Source: Algicoccus sp048820935
Lineage (GTDB): Bacteria > Pseudomonadota > Gammaproteobacteria > Burkholderiales > Burkholderiaceae_B
Direction of reading: 5' to 3'
NCBI RefSeq assembly: GCF_048820935.1
Contig: NZ_JBMERD010000006.1
Span: forward strand, 130,647 to 194,646
Length of the DNA stretch: 64,000 nt
In this document: in pieces, positions 1 to 9,528 of the stretch
Numbering within the stretch: the first letter of the stretch is position 1
Layout: each line of letters starts with the position of its first letter
Position numbers and translations under genes: made by a program
Notes under the pieces: generated by a model
The model's database searches: none
Seen by the model: the letters and a program-made list of their open reading frames with translations, nothing else
Told to the model about the DNA's origin: nothing

Positions 1-597
1 CGACGCACTTGCAGCGGCGCTCACGCCCTGAGACAGTGCTTGCTTCACAAAACCTTGCACATCTTCACGAGTAATCCGGCCTTTGTCAGCACTGCCCTGC
101 ACCAGGGCCAAATCCACACCAAGTTCACGTGCAAATTTACGTACAGAAGGTGATGCATGAGGCAAATTCGTCACACTTGTGGGTAAAGCGTATGCACGTG
201 TAGGTGACGGCAATGAACCCGCAGGTGCGGTTTGAATCACGCCAAGATCCGCAGGGGGCGTCACAACCTCAGGGGCTGCAGACGCTACAGCTGGTGCAGC
301 TGCTGCAGGTGCGGGTTCAGGTTTAGCTTCTTCAGGCTGCGCAGCTGGTGCTTGTGCACCCGCTTCAATCTGCAGCATGACTGAACCTTCATTGAGGCGA
401 TCTCCAAGCTTAATGCTCAGTGATTTCACGACGCCAGCTGCTGACGACGGAATTTCCATCGAAGCCTTATCTGATTCAACGGTAATCAGACTTTGCTCGA
501 CTTCAATCGTATCCCCCACATTGACCAGAATTTCAATCACCTCGACATCTTTAAAATCTCCGATATCGGGAACCTTAATATCAATCAGTTCGCTCAT
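1..597 (-). CDS. aceF: Dihydrolipoyllysine-residue acetyltransferase (pyruvate dehydrogenase E2), N-terminal part
   Basis: E2 core subunit of the pyruvate dehydrogenase complex, which moves the acetyl group from E1 to CoA on a swinging lipoyl arm. The window holds the first 199 residues; the catalytic domain lies beyond the edge. Visible are one lipoyl domain (about residues 1-78, lipoyl lysine K44 in VESDKASME), a long Ala/Pro linker (about 80-145) and the E1/E3-binding domain (about 147-187, SPSVRKFARELGVDLALV). Only one lipoyl domain precedes the binding domain, against three in E. coli. ATG start with GGAGAGAAC just upstream, 25 bases after aceE, so the two are co-transcribed. Confidence 0.95.
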   Translation of the reverse strand, partial: MSELIDIKVPDIGDFKDVEVIEILVNVGDTIEVEQSLITVESDKASMEIPSSAAGVVKSLSIKLGDRLNEGSVMLQIEAGAQAPAAQPEEAKPEPAPAAAAPAVASAAPEVVTPPADLGVIQTAPAGSLPSPTRAYALPTSVTNLPHASPSVRKFARELGVDLALVQGSADKGRITREDVQGFVKQALSQGVSAAASAS

Positions 598-622
598 TCA
601 GTTCTCTCCTGGTAAACCACAA

Positions 623-3334
623 TCATGCGTGGGCTGGATTGGGTTTATTGGGGTTAATCTTGTATTTAGCAATGGCTTGTGCAGGTGCTTCTGCAGGGAC
701 TTTGCCTTCTTGAGCGAGTGCTGTCAATGTGGCCAAAACCACGAAATGGCGATCCACCTCAAAGAACTCACGCAACTTATAGCGGAAATCCGAGCGTCCA
801 AACCCATCCGTACCCAATACTTTATACGTTCTACCCGCTGGCATGAACGCACGGATCTGATCTGCAAAAATCTTCATGTAGTCGGTTGACGCAATAATAG
901 GGCCTTGGGTTCCTTCTAGCGTCCGTGTCACGTAGGGAATCTGGGCTGGTTCCCCTGGATGCAACATATTGTGGCGTTCGCAATCCATCCCATCACGGCG
1001 CAATTCAGTCAAGCTCGTTGCGCTCCAAACATCCGCCATCACACCCCAGTCTTCACACAACAACTTAGCCGCAGCCAGCACCTCACGCAAAATCGTGCCT
1101 GAACCCATCAACTGGGCGCGCGGTGCATCTTTCTGATCACTTTCAGGCGCAGGCTCGAGCAGATACAAGCCTTTCAGGATGCCCTCTTCATCGCCACTCT
1201 TTAATCCAGGTTGTGAGTAGTTCTCATTCATCAAGGTGATGTAGTAGTACACGTCTTCCTGATCCTGAACCATACGACGTAGACCATCCTGAATAATGAC
1301 CGCGACTTCGTGTGCGAAAGTTGGGTCGTAGCTCACGCAGTTTGGAATGACAGAGGCTTGAATATGGCTATGGCCGTCTTCGTGCTGCAAACCTTCTCCG
1401 TTAAGCGTTGTGCGACCTGCTGTACCGCCCAGCAAAAAGCCACGTGCCTGCATATCACCCGCCGCCCATGCCAGATCTCCAAAACGCTGGAAACCAAACA
1501 TTGAGTAGTAGATGAAAAACGGAATCATGATGCGGTTGTTCGAAGAGTACGACGTTGCTGCCGCCAACCACGAACTAAATGCACCCGCTTCGTTAATCCC
1601 CTCTTGCAAAAGCTGTCCGTCAGCCGACTCTTTGTAGTACATCACCTGATCTTTATCGACAGGGGTATATTTCTGGCCTTCTGGCGCATAAATACCGATT
1701 TGACGGAACAACCCTTCCATCCCAAACGTACGAGATTCATCGGCAAGAATCGGCACAACACGAGGTCCAATCTCTTTGTCACGTAGAATCTGATTCAATG
1801 CACGCACAAACGCTTGTGTGGTTGAAATCTCACGACCTTCAGGCGTGGGATCCAAAATGGGTCGAAAAACTTCAAGCGCAGGCACTTTTAACTTCTCATC
1901 TGCACGTGGACGACGTTTGGGGAGGTAACCGCCCAACGCTTTACGTCGTTCATGCAGATACACCATTTCTGGTGAATCTTCAGCAGGCTTGTAATAAGGA
2001 ATATCTTCAAGCTGATCATCAGGGATCGGAATATTAAAGCGATCACGGAACTCACGGATAGAATCCAATTCAAGTTGCTTTTGTTGGTGAGCTGGGTTCT
2101 TACCCTGAACCACATGCCCCAGACCATAACCCTTAATCGTTTTTGCCAGAATCACTGTAGGCTGACCTGTGTGATTCGCAGCCGCATGGAATGCAGAATA
2201 GACCTTATGCGGATCGTGACCACCTCGATTCAAGCGCCAGATATCCTCATCGGTCATGCGTGAAACCATCTCCAGAAGCGCTGGGTGTTTGCCAAAGAAA
2301 TGATCACGCACAAACTTACCGTCATTGGCTTTATAAGCCTGGTATTCACCGTCGACTGATTCTTCCATAACGCGACGCAAGATACCTTCTTTGTCAGAAG
2401 CCAACAGAGGATCCCAGTAGCCACCCCAGATCAACTTAATCACATTCCAGCCGCTACCACGGAACTCACCTTCCAATTCTTGGATGATTTTTGAGTTACC
2501 ACGCACTGGACCATCCAGACGCTGCAAGTTGCAGTTCACCACAAAAATCAGGTTATCCAGGTTTTCACGGGAAGCCAGGCTGATTGCGCCCAAGGATTCT
2601 GGTTCGTCCATCTCACCGTCACCGCAGAAAACCCAGACCTTACGCTTGCTGGTATCGGCAATGCCTCGTGCGTGCAAATATTTTAAAAACCGTGCCTGAT
2701 AAATCGCCATCAAGGGTCCCAAACCCATCGAAACCGTTGGGAACTGCCAGAATTCAGGCATTAACTTTGGATGGGGGTAAGAAGACAGCCCTTTACCATC
2801 CACCTCTTGACGGAAATGATCCAGTTGATCTTCGGTCAGACGTCCTTCCAAATAAGCGCGGCCATAGACCCCAGGTGACGAGTGTCCCTGAAAATAAATC
2901 AAGTCACCACCGTGGTCTTCAGTCTCTGCATGCCAGAAATGGTTTTGTCCGGCAGCGATCATGGTCGCAAGCGATGCAAAGGAAGCAATATGACCACCCA
3001 AATCTCCACCATCAGGTGGGTTGTGACGGTTCGCTTTCACCACCATAGCCATCGCATTCCAGCGAATATAACTACGAATTCTGGCTTCCAGCGCCTGGTC
3101 GGCAGGACTTTTTTCGCCCAAACTTGCGGGGATGGTATTGAGATAGGCCGTATTGGGCGAATAAGGAATATACGCACCAGAACGGCGCGCCATGTCGATT
3201 AGCTTTTCCAACAACTCATGGGCACGTTCAGGCCCCTCACGATCCAAGACAGCAGCTAATGCTTCAAGCCACTCCTGCGCTTCCGGGTCATCTTTTGCAA
3301 GCGCGGTCTCGTACTTCAAATCAGGGCTACCCAT
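623..3334 (-). CDS. aceE: Pyruvate dehydrogenase E1 component (homodimeric type)
   Basis: Thiamine-diphosphate-dependent E1 that decarboxylates pyruvate and acetylates the lipoyl arm of AceF, feeding acetyl-CoA to the TCA cycle. The 903-residue protein has the family length (E. coli 887). The ThDP motif starts at GDGEMDEPES (about residue 234) and ends at NCN. The chosen start begins MGSPDLKYE and has AAGGAG eight bases upstream; the frame stays open for 16 codons further but lacks a good ribosome site there. First gene of the aceE-aceF operon; divergent from a PAS sensor kinase, with which it shares a 322-base intergenic region. Confidence 0.97.
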   Translation of the reverse strand: MGSPDLKYETALAKDDPEAQEWLEALAAVLDREGPERAHELLEKLIDMARRSGAYIPYSPNTAYLNTIPASLGEKSPADQALEARIRSYIRWNAMAMVVKANRHNPPDGGDLGGHIASFASLATMIAAGQNHFWHAETEDHGGDLIYFQGHSSPGVYGRAYLEGRLTEDQLDHFRQEVDGKGLSSYPHPKLMPEFWQFPTVSMGLGPLMAIYQARFLKYLHARGIADTSKRKVWVFCGDGEMDEPESLGAISLASRENLDNLIFVVNCNLQRLDGPVRGNSKIIQELEGEFRGSGWNVIKLIWGGYWDPLLASDKEGILRRVMEESVDGEYQAYKANDGKFVRDHFFGKHPALLEMVSRMTDEDIWRLNRGGHDPHKVYSAFHAAANHTGQPTVILAKTIKGYGLGHVVQGKNPAHQQKQLELDSIREFRDRFNIPIPDDQLEDIPYYKPAEDSPEMVYLHERRKALGGYLPKRRPRADEKLKVPALEVFRPILDPTPEGREISTTQAFVRALNQILRDKEIGPRVVPILADESRTFGMEGLFRQIGIYAPEGQKYTPVDKDQVMYYKESADGQLLQEGINEAGAFSSWLAAATSYSSNNRIMIPFFIYYSMFGFQRFGDLAWAAGDMQARGFLLGGTAGRTTLNGEGLQHEDGHSHIQASVIPNCVSYDPTFAHEVAVIIQDGLRRMVQDQEDVYYYITLMNENYSQPGLKSGDEEGILKGLYLLEPAPESDQKDAPRAQLMGSGTILREVLAAAKLLCEDWGVMADVWSATSLTELRRDGMDCERHNMLHPGEPAQIPYVTRTLEGTQGPIIASTDYMKIFADQIRAFMPAGRTYKVLGTDGFGRSDFRYKLREFFEVDRHFVVLATLTALAQEGKVPAEAPAQAIAKYKINPNKPNPAHA

Positions 3335-3512
3335 CGTGCATCTCCTTGTAGCAACATCTGAAAGGCAACCATCACTCAACATGTCTCTACATGAGTCTGT
3401 CTGTTTTGGCAGCCTTTCTTATTGTTCGGTTTCAAGCTGCTAATTTAAAAAACGGCAACTTGAATATGTACTTCCTGATTCTATTGTCTTGTGTCGAAAG
3501 CGGCAAGCAAGA

Positions 3513-3547
3513 TTTCATATATTGAATGGTTATTTCATATTACGAAA
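3513..3547. promoter_or_regulatory. Repeated TTTCATAT motif in the aceE / sensor-kinase intergenic region
   Basis: The 322-base divergent region between aceE and the PAS kinase has no open gene. Two copies of TTTCATAT lie 20 bases apart. The second forms the imperfect palindrome TTTCATATTACGAAA; the first reads TTTCATATATTGAA, a weaker dyad. Such paired dyads between divergent promoters usually bind a dimeric regulator. Which protein binds is not visible; the adjacent FixJ-type regulator and a pyruvate-sensing GntR protein are both possible. Inference from sequence symmetry only. Confidence 0.35.
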
Positions 3548-3656
3548 CAAACTGACTGTTTTGGGTGATTAAAGTCTTTGGAAACACTAAAAACACATGA
3601 CCTCAAAATTAGATATCGCCACAGGCAGTTACAATAGACTTAGATAAGGATTAGGC

Positions 3657-5450
3657 ATGCGGAATCAGACCAACGCAAAAACAACTACATCAAAAAAGTC
3701 TTCACACAAAACAGGCATTGTGACTCCATTCCAGAACCACGCACATCTCAAGCGTCGTCGCTGGTATTGGGTCGTGCCTTTTCTTGTGCTCGTCCTGTAT
3801 GCCTTGGTCATGGGGACATTTTTTTGGCTGCAACGTATTCGTGACGGCAGCGTCATGTTTGTGTCTATCGATCAAGAATTACGCCAACAGCGTTTAATGT
3901 GGATCGTCATTGCGCTATCAGTCGTCATTGTCATTGCGCTATTGGCACTCTGGCGTTACACCCGTCATCGCACACAGACTGAAGCTGCGCTTATGGCGGA
4001 AACAGCATTTCGGCGTGCCATGGAAAACTCTATGTCCACTGGTATGCGTGTCATTGACATGGAAGGACGTATCGCCTACGTGAACCCCGCGTTTTGCCGG
4101 ATGATCGGATGGAATGAAGCCGATCTCATCGGTCGCATGCCACCCTACCCTTACTGGGTCCCAGGTCGATACGACGTTCACCAAAACATGTTAGACAGTG
4201 TGCTAACAGGACAGACACCGGCCAGTGGCATTGAACTCGAAGCACAACGACGCGATGGTTCTCGTTTTGTGTCCCGAATTTATGTTTCAGCCTTACTTGA
4301 TCCCAGTGGAAACCAGATCGGATGGATGACATCCATGACGGATATTACGGAACCAAGACGTATTCGAGAGGCACTCACCGCGGCTCACGAACGGTTTATG
4401 ACGGTTTTGGAGGGACTCGATGATGCCATTTCCGTGACCGCCGATACCGCCGACGGCATGGATCTGTTGTTTGCCAATCGCACCTACCGAACTTTATTTG
4501 GTGCACAAACCCAAGGTCATGCCGAGCTATTGGCCGGCCGACGCGGTCGCTACACCGAACAACCTATAGAGCTTTTTTCACCCAGCGTGCAACGCTGGTT
4601 TGAGGTGCAACATCGTATGCTGGCTTGGACAGATGGTCGCCGCGTCCGTCTTCAGGTTGCCCGTGACATCACAGAGCGGCGTACACACGAAGAAGAATCT
4701 CGTGTGCAGCAAGAAAAAATCCAAATTACCAGTCGCCTAACGACCATGGGTGAAATGGCCTCTTCACTCGCACATGAGCTTAACCAGCCACTGACAGCCA
4801 TCTCAAACTACAGCATGGGTGCAGTGGCCATGCTCAAATCCGGTCAGGCCGACTCTGAACGTTTACTCGAAGCGCTGGAAAAAGCGGCTCAACAAGCACA
4901 GCGCGCTGGAAAGATCATTAGTCGTATCCGTGAGTTCGTTAAGCGCAATGAACCACGTCGTCAGCGTGTCGATCTTCATGAAATCATCGATAATGCGATT
5001 GGCTTAGCGGACATTGATGCGCGCAAGCGCAGCATTCAGGTTGAATTGATCGTGCCTGAACAATTGCCGCCTGTTCTTGCGGATCCTATTCTCATTGAGC
5101 AGGTTTTACTGAATCTGGTCAAAAATGGTCTGGAAGCCATGGAGGCATCTCAAGGTCAAGAGCTTAAAGTCATTGTTAGCCATCAATCGAATCTGGTTGA
5201 AATTGCCGTCATTGACCAAGGTCACGGCGTCGAGGATCCAGATCGACTTTTTGAGCCGTTTTTCAGTACCAAATCCGAAGGCTTAGGAATGGGATTAAAT
5301 ATCTGTCGAACCATCATAGAGTCACATCACGGACAGTTATGGGCCGCTAAGAATCCAGAAGGCGGTACTATATTTCGGTTTACGTTGCCTTGTGCTCCGA
5401 CTGAATCCATACCAGCGAGCACACAACCCAAGGAGGAAACTCACGCATGA
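3657..5450 (+). CDS. Membrane PAS-domain sensor histidine kinase (FixL-like)
   Basis: Sensor kinase of a two-component pair; substrate signal unknown. Two membrane segments (about residues 36-58 and 80-102) enclose a short periplasmic stretch of about 20 residues. A cytoplasmic PAS domain follows (about 116-230), then a second weaker PAS-like region (240-340), a short coiled linker, the HisKA dimerisation domain with phospho-acceptor H373 in AHELNQPL, and the ATPase domain with LVKNGLEAM (N box), DQGHGV (G1) and GLGMGL (G2). The stop overlaps the start of the FixJ-type regulator by four bases, so they are translationally coupled. The small periplasmic loop suggests sensing in the membrane or by the PAS domains. 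No haem-binding FixL signature was confirmed. Confidence 0.93.
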   Translation: MRNQTNAKTTTSKKSSHKTGIVTPFQNHAHLKRRRWYWVVPFLVLVLYALVMGTFFWLQRIRDGSVMFVSIDQELRQQRLMWIVIALSVVIVIALLALWRYTRHRTQTEAALMAETAFRRAMENSMSTGMRVIDMEGRIAYVNPAFCRMIGWNEADLIGRMPPYPYWVPGRYDVHQNMLDSVLTGQTPASGIELEAQRRDGSRFVSRIYVSALLDPSGNQIGWMTSMTDITEPRRIREALTAAHERFMTVLEGLDDAISVTADTADGMDLLFANRTYRTLFGAQTQGHAELLAGRRGRYTEQPIELFSPSVQRWFEVQHRMLAWTDGRRVRLQVARDITERRTHEEESRVQQEKIQITSRLTTMGEMASSLAHELNQPLTAISNYSMGAVAMLKSGQADSERLLEALEKAAQQAQRAGKIISRIREFVKRNEPRRQRVDLHEIIDNAIGLADIDARKRSIQVELIVPEQLPPVLADPILIEQVLLNLVKNGLEAMEASQGQELKVIVSHQSNLVEIAVIDQGHGVEDPDRLFEPFFSTKSEGLGMGLNICRTIIESHHGQLWAAKNPEGGTIFRFTLPCAPTESIPASTQPKEETHA

Positions 5451-6073
5451 ATTCGCCACAATCTGTCAGCACTGTTTTTATCGTAGATGACGATGAGGCC
5501 GTGCGCGACTCACTGCGTTGGCTACTCGAAGCCAATGCCTATCGTGTGCGGACCTACGCCAGTGCAGAAGCTTTTTTAGCAGACTATCAGGACGATCAGT
5601 TCGGTGTGTTAATTGTGGATGTGCGCATGCCTGGCATGAGTGGTCTACAACTTCAGGAAGAGCTGATCATTCGCCAAAGCCCAATGCCCATCGTATTCAT
5701 TACTGGCCACGGTGATGTTCCAATGGCCGTGACCACCATGAAAAAAGGGGCGATCGACTTCTTAGAAAAACCCTTTAACGAAGTGGATCTACGTGAAACG
5801 GTTACACGTATGTTTGAAATTGCCACACAAAACTTCAACCGCGCCCAAGCTCAGCGTGAACATGAGTCCATGATTTCACGTTTGACAGCCCGCGAGCAGC
5901 AGGTCTTGGAACGTATTGTGGCGGGTCGTCTGAACAAACAAATCGCCGATGATTTGGGTATCAGCATCAAAACGGTCGAAGCCCATCGCGCCAATATCAT
6001 GGAAAAGCTTCAGGTCACCACCGTGGCCGATCTCATGAAGGTCGCCCTTATGAACACCGAGGTATCCCAGTGA
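5447..6073 (+). CDS. FixJ/NarL-type response regulator
   Basis: DNA-binding partner of the upstream kinase. Residues 1-120 are a receiver domain with acidic pocket DDD at 14-16, phospho-acceptor D58 in LIVDVRMPGMSG and the conserved lysine in FLEKPF. The C-terminal part (about 140-205) is a LuxR-type helix-turn-helix (LTAREQQVLERIVAG, then ISIKTVEAHRANIMEKL). The length of 208 is usual for FixJ/TtrR/DctR-like regulators. Start ATG overlaps the kinase stop, and its own stop overlaps the GTG start of folD, making a tight three-gene unit. Target genes are unknown; the divergent aceE-aceF promoter is an obvious candidate. Confidence 0.93.
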   Translation: MNSPQSVSTVFIVDDDEAVRDSLRWLLEANAYRVRTYASAEAFLADYQDDQFGVLIVDVRMPGMSGLQLQEELIIRQSPMPIVFITGHGDVPMAVTTMKKGAIDFLEKPFNEVDLRETVTRMFEIATQNFNRAQAQREHESMISRLTAREQQVLERIVAGRLNKQIADDLGISIKTVEAHRANIMEKLQVTTVADLMKVALMNTEVSQ

Positions 6074-6930
6074 GCGCACAAATCATTTCTGGCACCCAAC
6101 TGGCGGCCGAATTGCGTGAGGAAGTTGCACAGCGCACTCAAGCCCTGATTGCGCAAGGCATCACGCCTGGGCTCGCTGTTATTTTGATTGGGGACGATCC
6201 CGCCTCATCTGTGTATGTTCGTAACAAAGTTGCCGCATGTGAAAAAGCCGGCCTGCACTCAGTGCATGAAACTTTGCCTAGCGAAACAACGCAAGAAGCG
6301 CTGCTGGCAAGAATTCAAGCGCTCAACGAAGATCCGTCAATACACGGGATTCTGGTGCAACTGCCTTTGCCCGATCACATCGACACGCACAAAGTCATCG
6401 AAGCCATCAGTCCAGAAAAAGACGTGGATGGTTTCCATGTCATTAATGCGGGCATGTTGATGACAGGCACCCCGCTCTTTAAACCTTGCACCCCTTACGG
6501 CGTCATGAAAATGCTCGAAGCACACCATGTCGAGCGCCGAGGAGCAGTCGCCTGCATTGTGGGTGCCAGCAATATTGTCGGCAAACCCATGGCCATGCTT
6601 TTATTGGCTGACGGGGCAACTGTCACCATTTGCAATAGCAAAACACGTGATCTGGCTGCCCATACTCGTGCAGCTGACATTCTGGTCGTGGCGGTTGGGC
6701 GACCCAACATGATCACCGGCGACATGATCAAACCAGGTGCTGTAGTCATTGATGTCGGAATCAATCGCTTACCTAATGGCAAGCTGTGCGGCGATGTCGA
6801 CTTCGAATCAGCCAGCCAAGTGGCTGGTGCCATTACGCCGGTTCCAGGCGGTGTCGGTCCCATGACGATCGCCATGTTACTGGTCAATACGCTTGAAGCC
6901 GCTGAACGATCAGCACAAAACAAGGTCTAA
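6070..6930 (+). CDS. folD: Bifunctional methylenetetrahydrofolate dehydrogenase / methenyl-THF cyclohydrolase
   Basis: Interconverts 5,10-methylene-, methenyl- and 10-formyl-tetrahydrofolate with NADP in cytosolic one-carbon metabolism. Full length (286 residues). Family motifs present: YVRNKVAACEKAG with catalytic Tyr and Lys, PLPDHI, KDVDGFHVIN, the nucleotide loop GASNIVGKPMA, and the C-terminal signature PVPGGVGPMTIAML. Starts at GTG inside the last codons of the response regulator (GTGA overlap), so its expression is probably coupled to the two-component pair, an unusual setting for a housekeeping gene. Confidence 0.97.
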   Translation: MSAQIISGTQLAAELREEVAQRTQALIAQGITPGLAVILIGDDPASSVYVRNKVAACEKAGLHSVHETLPSETTQEALLARIQALNEDPSIHGILVQLPLPDHIDTHKVIEAISPEKDVDGFHVINAGMLMTGTPLFKPCTPYGVMKMLEAHHVERRGAVACIVGASNIVGKPMAMLLLADGATVTICNSKTRDLAAHTRAADILVVAVGRPNMITGDMIKPGAVVIDVGINRLPNGKLCGDVDFESASQVAGAITPVPGGVGPMTIAMLLVNTLEAAERSAQNKV

Positions 6931-7039
6931 CTAAAACAATTTTGTCGACAGGGGCGGAACCATTCAAGACACCACCCCCCAGTCGCGTACTTGAATACAT
7001 ACAGAAAACAACGTTCTGACTTAGAGGTAAACGAACAGC

Positions 7040-9139
7040 ATGACGATTGACACGAGCAACCCACTTCTCGCACCCATGGATCAGTTGATGGACTATCAGT
7101 CGATCCGTCCAGAACAGATTGAACCGGCCATTACCCATCTGCTCGAAAAAGCTCGCAAAGCTGTGCAATCAGCTGCAGATCCTGCTTTACCGGCCACCTG
7201 GGAGGCCGTGATCACTCCGCTTGATGACATCATGCAGCCACTGTGGCGCGCTTGGACAATCGTTGGGCATCTAAAGTCAGTCGTGAGCGATGCACCATTG
7301 CGCGAGGCGTTTAATCAAATCCTAGGACCAGTGACAGAGTTTGGTGCTTGGGTGGGTTTACACGAAGGACTCTACCAACAATATCTACGTTTAAAAAACA
7401 ACCCGGATTTTGTGAATTGGTCGCCTGCCCGTCAACGTGTCATCGAACTCTCTATCCGTGACTTTCTCTTAAGTGGTGTCGCCCTTCAAGGTGAGAAAAG
7501 AGAGCGATTCGCACAAATTGCCCAAGCGTCTTCTGAGGTTGCCCAAAAATTCTCAGAAAACATCCTCGATGCCAATGATGCTTGGTCTCTGACGCTCGAT
7601 GATGAAAGCCGTTTACAAGGTTTGCCTGACGACGTCATTGCTCGGTTCCGTCAGCAAGCCCAGACCGACAAAGACACGGCCAACGGAGATACAGCCGACG
7701 AAGTGAACGCCTGGAAAATCACACTCAAAATGCCGGATTACTTGCCCGTCATGCAATATGCGAAAGATCGAGAGCTGCGCCAAACACTCTATCGCGCCTA
7801 TGCCACGCTGGCCTCAGATCAGGGTGATACACAATATGACAACACCGAACAAATTGAGCGTTCATTAGCTTTAAGAGCAGAAAAATCTGCATTACTAGAC
7901 TTTGAGCACTTTGCAGCCATGCAGCTTGAGACCCGCATGGCCGATGATGCCCCACAAGTATTAAATTTTTTACGTGATCTTGCACAACGCGCTCTGCCCT
8001 TTGCACGTCGCGATCTCAAAGATTTACAGGCATTTGCACAATCCGAACTGGGCCTAGACACCTTAGAGCCTTGGGACGTTGGCTACGCCAGTGAGCAACT
8101 ACGTCGAGCGCGATACGACTACTCTGAAGAAGAAATCAAACCCTATCTGCCGCAACCCCGCGTCATTGACGGGTTGTTCAAAATGCTCAAACAGTTGTTT
8201 GATCTGACTTTTGAGCCAACTTCAATGAAACTCTGGCACAACGATGCTCAAGCCTTTAAGGTCTTTGCGGGTAATCAAGAGTCACTCGGCTACCTGATCA
8301 TGGATTTAACGGCACGTGAAGGCAAGCAAGCCGGTGCCTGGGTGAATCAAGAGCGTGATCGACGTCGCGTTTCAGATCATTTACAAACACCGATTGTGTA
8401 TCTGACTTGCAATTTCGCACCGGCAGCACCTGGCGAGCCCGCACGCCTAACGCACGATGATCTCATCACGCTGTTTCATGAAATGGGGCATGCCCTACAC
8501 GCTCTACTGGGTCAAGTCGATGAGCCCGGCGCGAGCGCGTTTTCCGCAGTGGAATGGGATGCCATTGAATTGCCATCGCAGTTTATGGAGAACTTTTGCT
8601 GGGAGTATCCGGTCCTCGAAACCCTGACTGGTCATGTCGAAACGGGTGCACCTTTACCTAAGCCTTTGTTTGACAAATTGCTCGCTGCACGTAACTTCCA
8701 AAGTGGCATGCAAACGGTGCGTCAAATCGAATTTGCGATGTTTGACATGTTGCTTCATAACCAACCAAAAGGTCTTGAGATCGGCGACGTCATGCAAACA
8801 CTACAGAGCGTTCGTGACGAAGTGGCTGTCATTCATCCACCCGCATGGCATCGCTTCCCGCATGCGTTCTCGCATTTATTTGCAGGCGGTTATGCCGCAG
8901 GCTACTACAGTTACAAATGGGCAGAAGTGCTTTCTGCGGATGCCTATGCCGCGTTTGAAGAAACAGGCAATGTACTTGACACGGCAATGGGCGAGCGCTA
9001 CCGACAGGAAATTCTGGCTGTGGGTGGACTACGACCTGCCGCCGAATCATTTCGGGCTTTCAGAGGTCGTGATGCGCAACTCGATGCATTGTTGCGACAT
9101 GGTGGTATGACAGCATTGACTGATCAAGCACACGCTTAA
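7040..9139 (+). CDS. prlC: M3-family zinc oligopeptidase (oligopeptidase A)
   Basis: Cytosolic metallopeptidase that degrades short peptides, including cleaved signal peptides in E. coli. 699 residues, the usual length. The zinc motif HEMGH is at residues 480-484 (LFHEMGHALHALL) and the third ligand region is IELPSQFMENF. No signal peptide. It lies 109 bases after folD and is followed 46 bases later by two I78-like lipoprotein genes on the same strand. Start ATG with AGAGG upstream at a rather long spacing. Confidence 0.95.
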   Translation: MTIDTSNPLLAPMDQLMDYQSIRPEQIEPAITHLLEKARKAVQSAADPALPATWEAVITPLDDIMQPLWRAWTIVGHLKSVVSDAPLREAFNQILGPVTEFGAWVGLHEGLYQQYLRLKNNPDFVNWSPARQRVIELSIRDFLLSGVALQGEKRERFAQIAQASSEVAQKFSENILDANDAWSLTLDDESRLQGLPDDVIARFRQQAQTDKDTANGDTADEVNAWKITLKMPDYLPVMQYAKDRELRQTLYRAYATLASDQGDTQYDNTEQIERSLALRAEKSALLDFEHFAAMQLETRMADDAPQVLNFLRDLAQRALPFARRDLKDLQAFAQSELGLDTLEPWDVGYASEQLRRARYDYSEEEIKPYLPQPRVIDGLFKMLKQLFDLTFEPTSMKLWHNDAQAFKVFAGNQESLGYLIMDLTAREGKQAGAWVNQERDRRRVSDHLQTPIVYLTCNFAPAAPGEPARLTHDDLITLFHEMGHALHALLGQVDEPGASAFSAVEWDAIELPSQFMENFCWEYPVLETLTGHVETGAPLPKPLFDKLLAARNFQSGMQTVRQIEFAMFDMLLHNQPKGLEIGDVMQTLQSVRDEVAVIHPPAWHRFPHAFSHLFAGGYAAGYYSYKWAEVLSADAYAAFEETGNVLDTAMGERYRQEILAVGGLRPAAESFRAFRGRDAQLDALLRHGGMTALTDQAHA

Positions 9140-9185
9140 ACTAAGTGACTTACTGAGTTCAATTTACAAAAAGGACGGATTGATC

Positions 9186-9506
9186 ATGCTTTTGTCTGGA
9201 AAACTTCAATGGAGCCTAGCCTTAATTGCATTGGCAGGCTTGGGACTGTCAGGGTGTCAAAGTACAGGCGGTCAATCCGCACAAAATATTCCTGTTCCAC
9301 CCTCTGTCTCTGAAAAAGACACTTGTAACGTGGAACAAAACCTGACACTAATTGGCACCGATGCCAAAAAAGTCAATCTATCAAAATTCCCCAAAGGCAC
9401 ACGGTTGTTACATCCAAATTCGCCTGTCACAATGGATTTTCGACCAGATCGCTTAAATATTTATGCCGATGACAAAGGCAAAATTGTTCGCCTCGACTGC
9501 AATTAA
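9186..9506 (+). CDS. Small lipoprotein with I78-type peptidase-inhibitor-like domain, copy 1
   Basis: Secreted lipoprotein of 106 residues. Signal peptide with lipobox LSGC, acylated Cys24; residue +2 is Gln, which favours the outer membrane. The mature part carries the pattern of the I78 family (Pfam PF11720): a Cys, then LIGTDAKKV, GTRLLHP, a threonine-rich turn, FRPDRLNIYAD and a final RLDCN. The two cysteines may form a disulfide. An in-frame TTG six bases upstream is a possible alternative start; AAGGACGG serves either. It is a tandem paralogue of the next gene and sits downstream of prlC. Inhibitor activity is known for few I78 members, so the function is inferred. Confidence 0.85.
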   Translation: MLLSGKLQWSLALIALAGLGLSGCQSTGGQSAQNIPVPPSVSEKDTCNVEQNLTLIGTDAKKVNLSKFPKGTRLLHPNSPVTMDFRPDRLNIYADDKGKIVRLDCN

Positions 9507-9528
9507 ACCAGAACAATAGGAGCAACCT

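Noticed and set aside
377..889. 170-codon plus-strand frame opposite aceF and aceE
   Set aside because: Antisense to two well supported genes across their junction, with no ribosome site or family resemblance.
2584..3048. 154-codon plus-strand frame inside aceE
   Set aside because: Antisense to the conserved ThDP-binding part of aceE and without a start signal.
6495..6923. 142-codon minus-strand frame inside folD
   Set aside because: Shadow of folD; Met/Ser/Thr-rich composition typical of an antisense frame.
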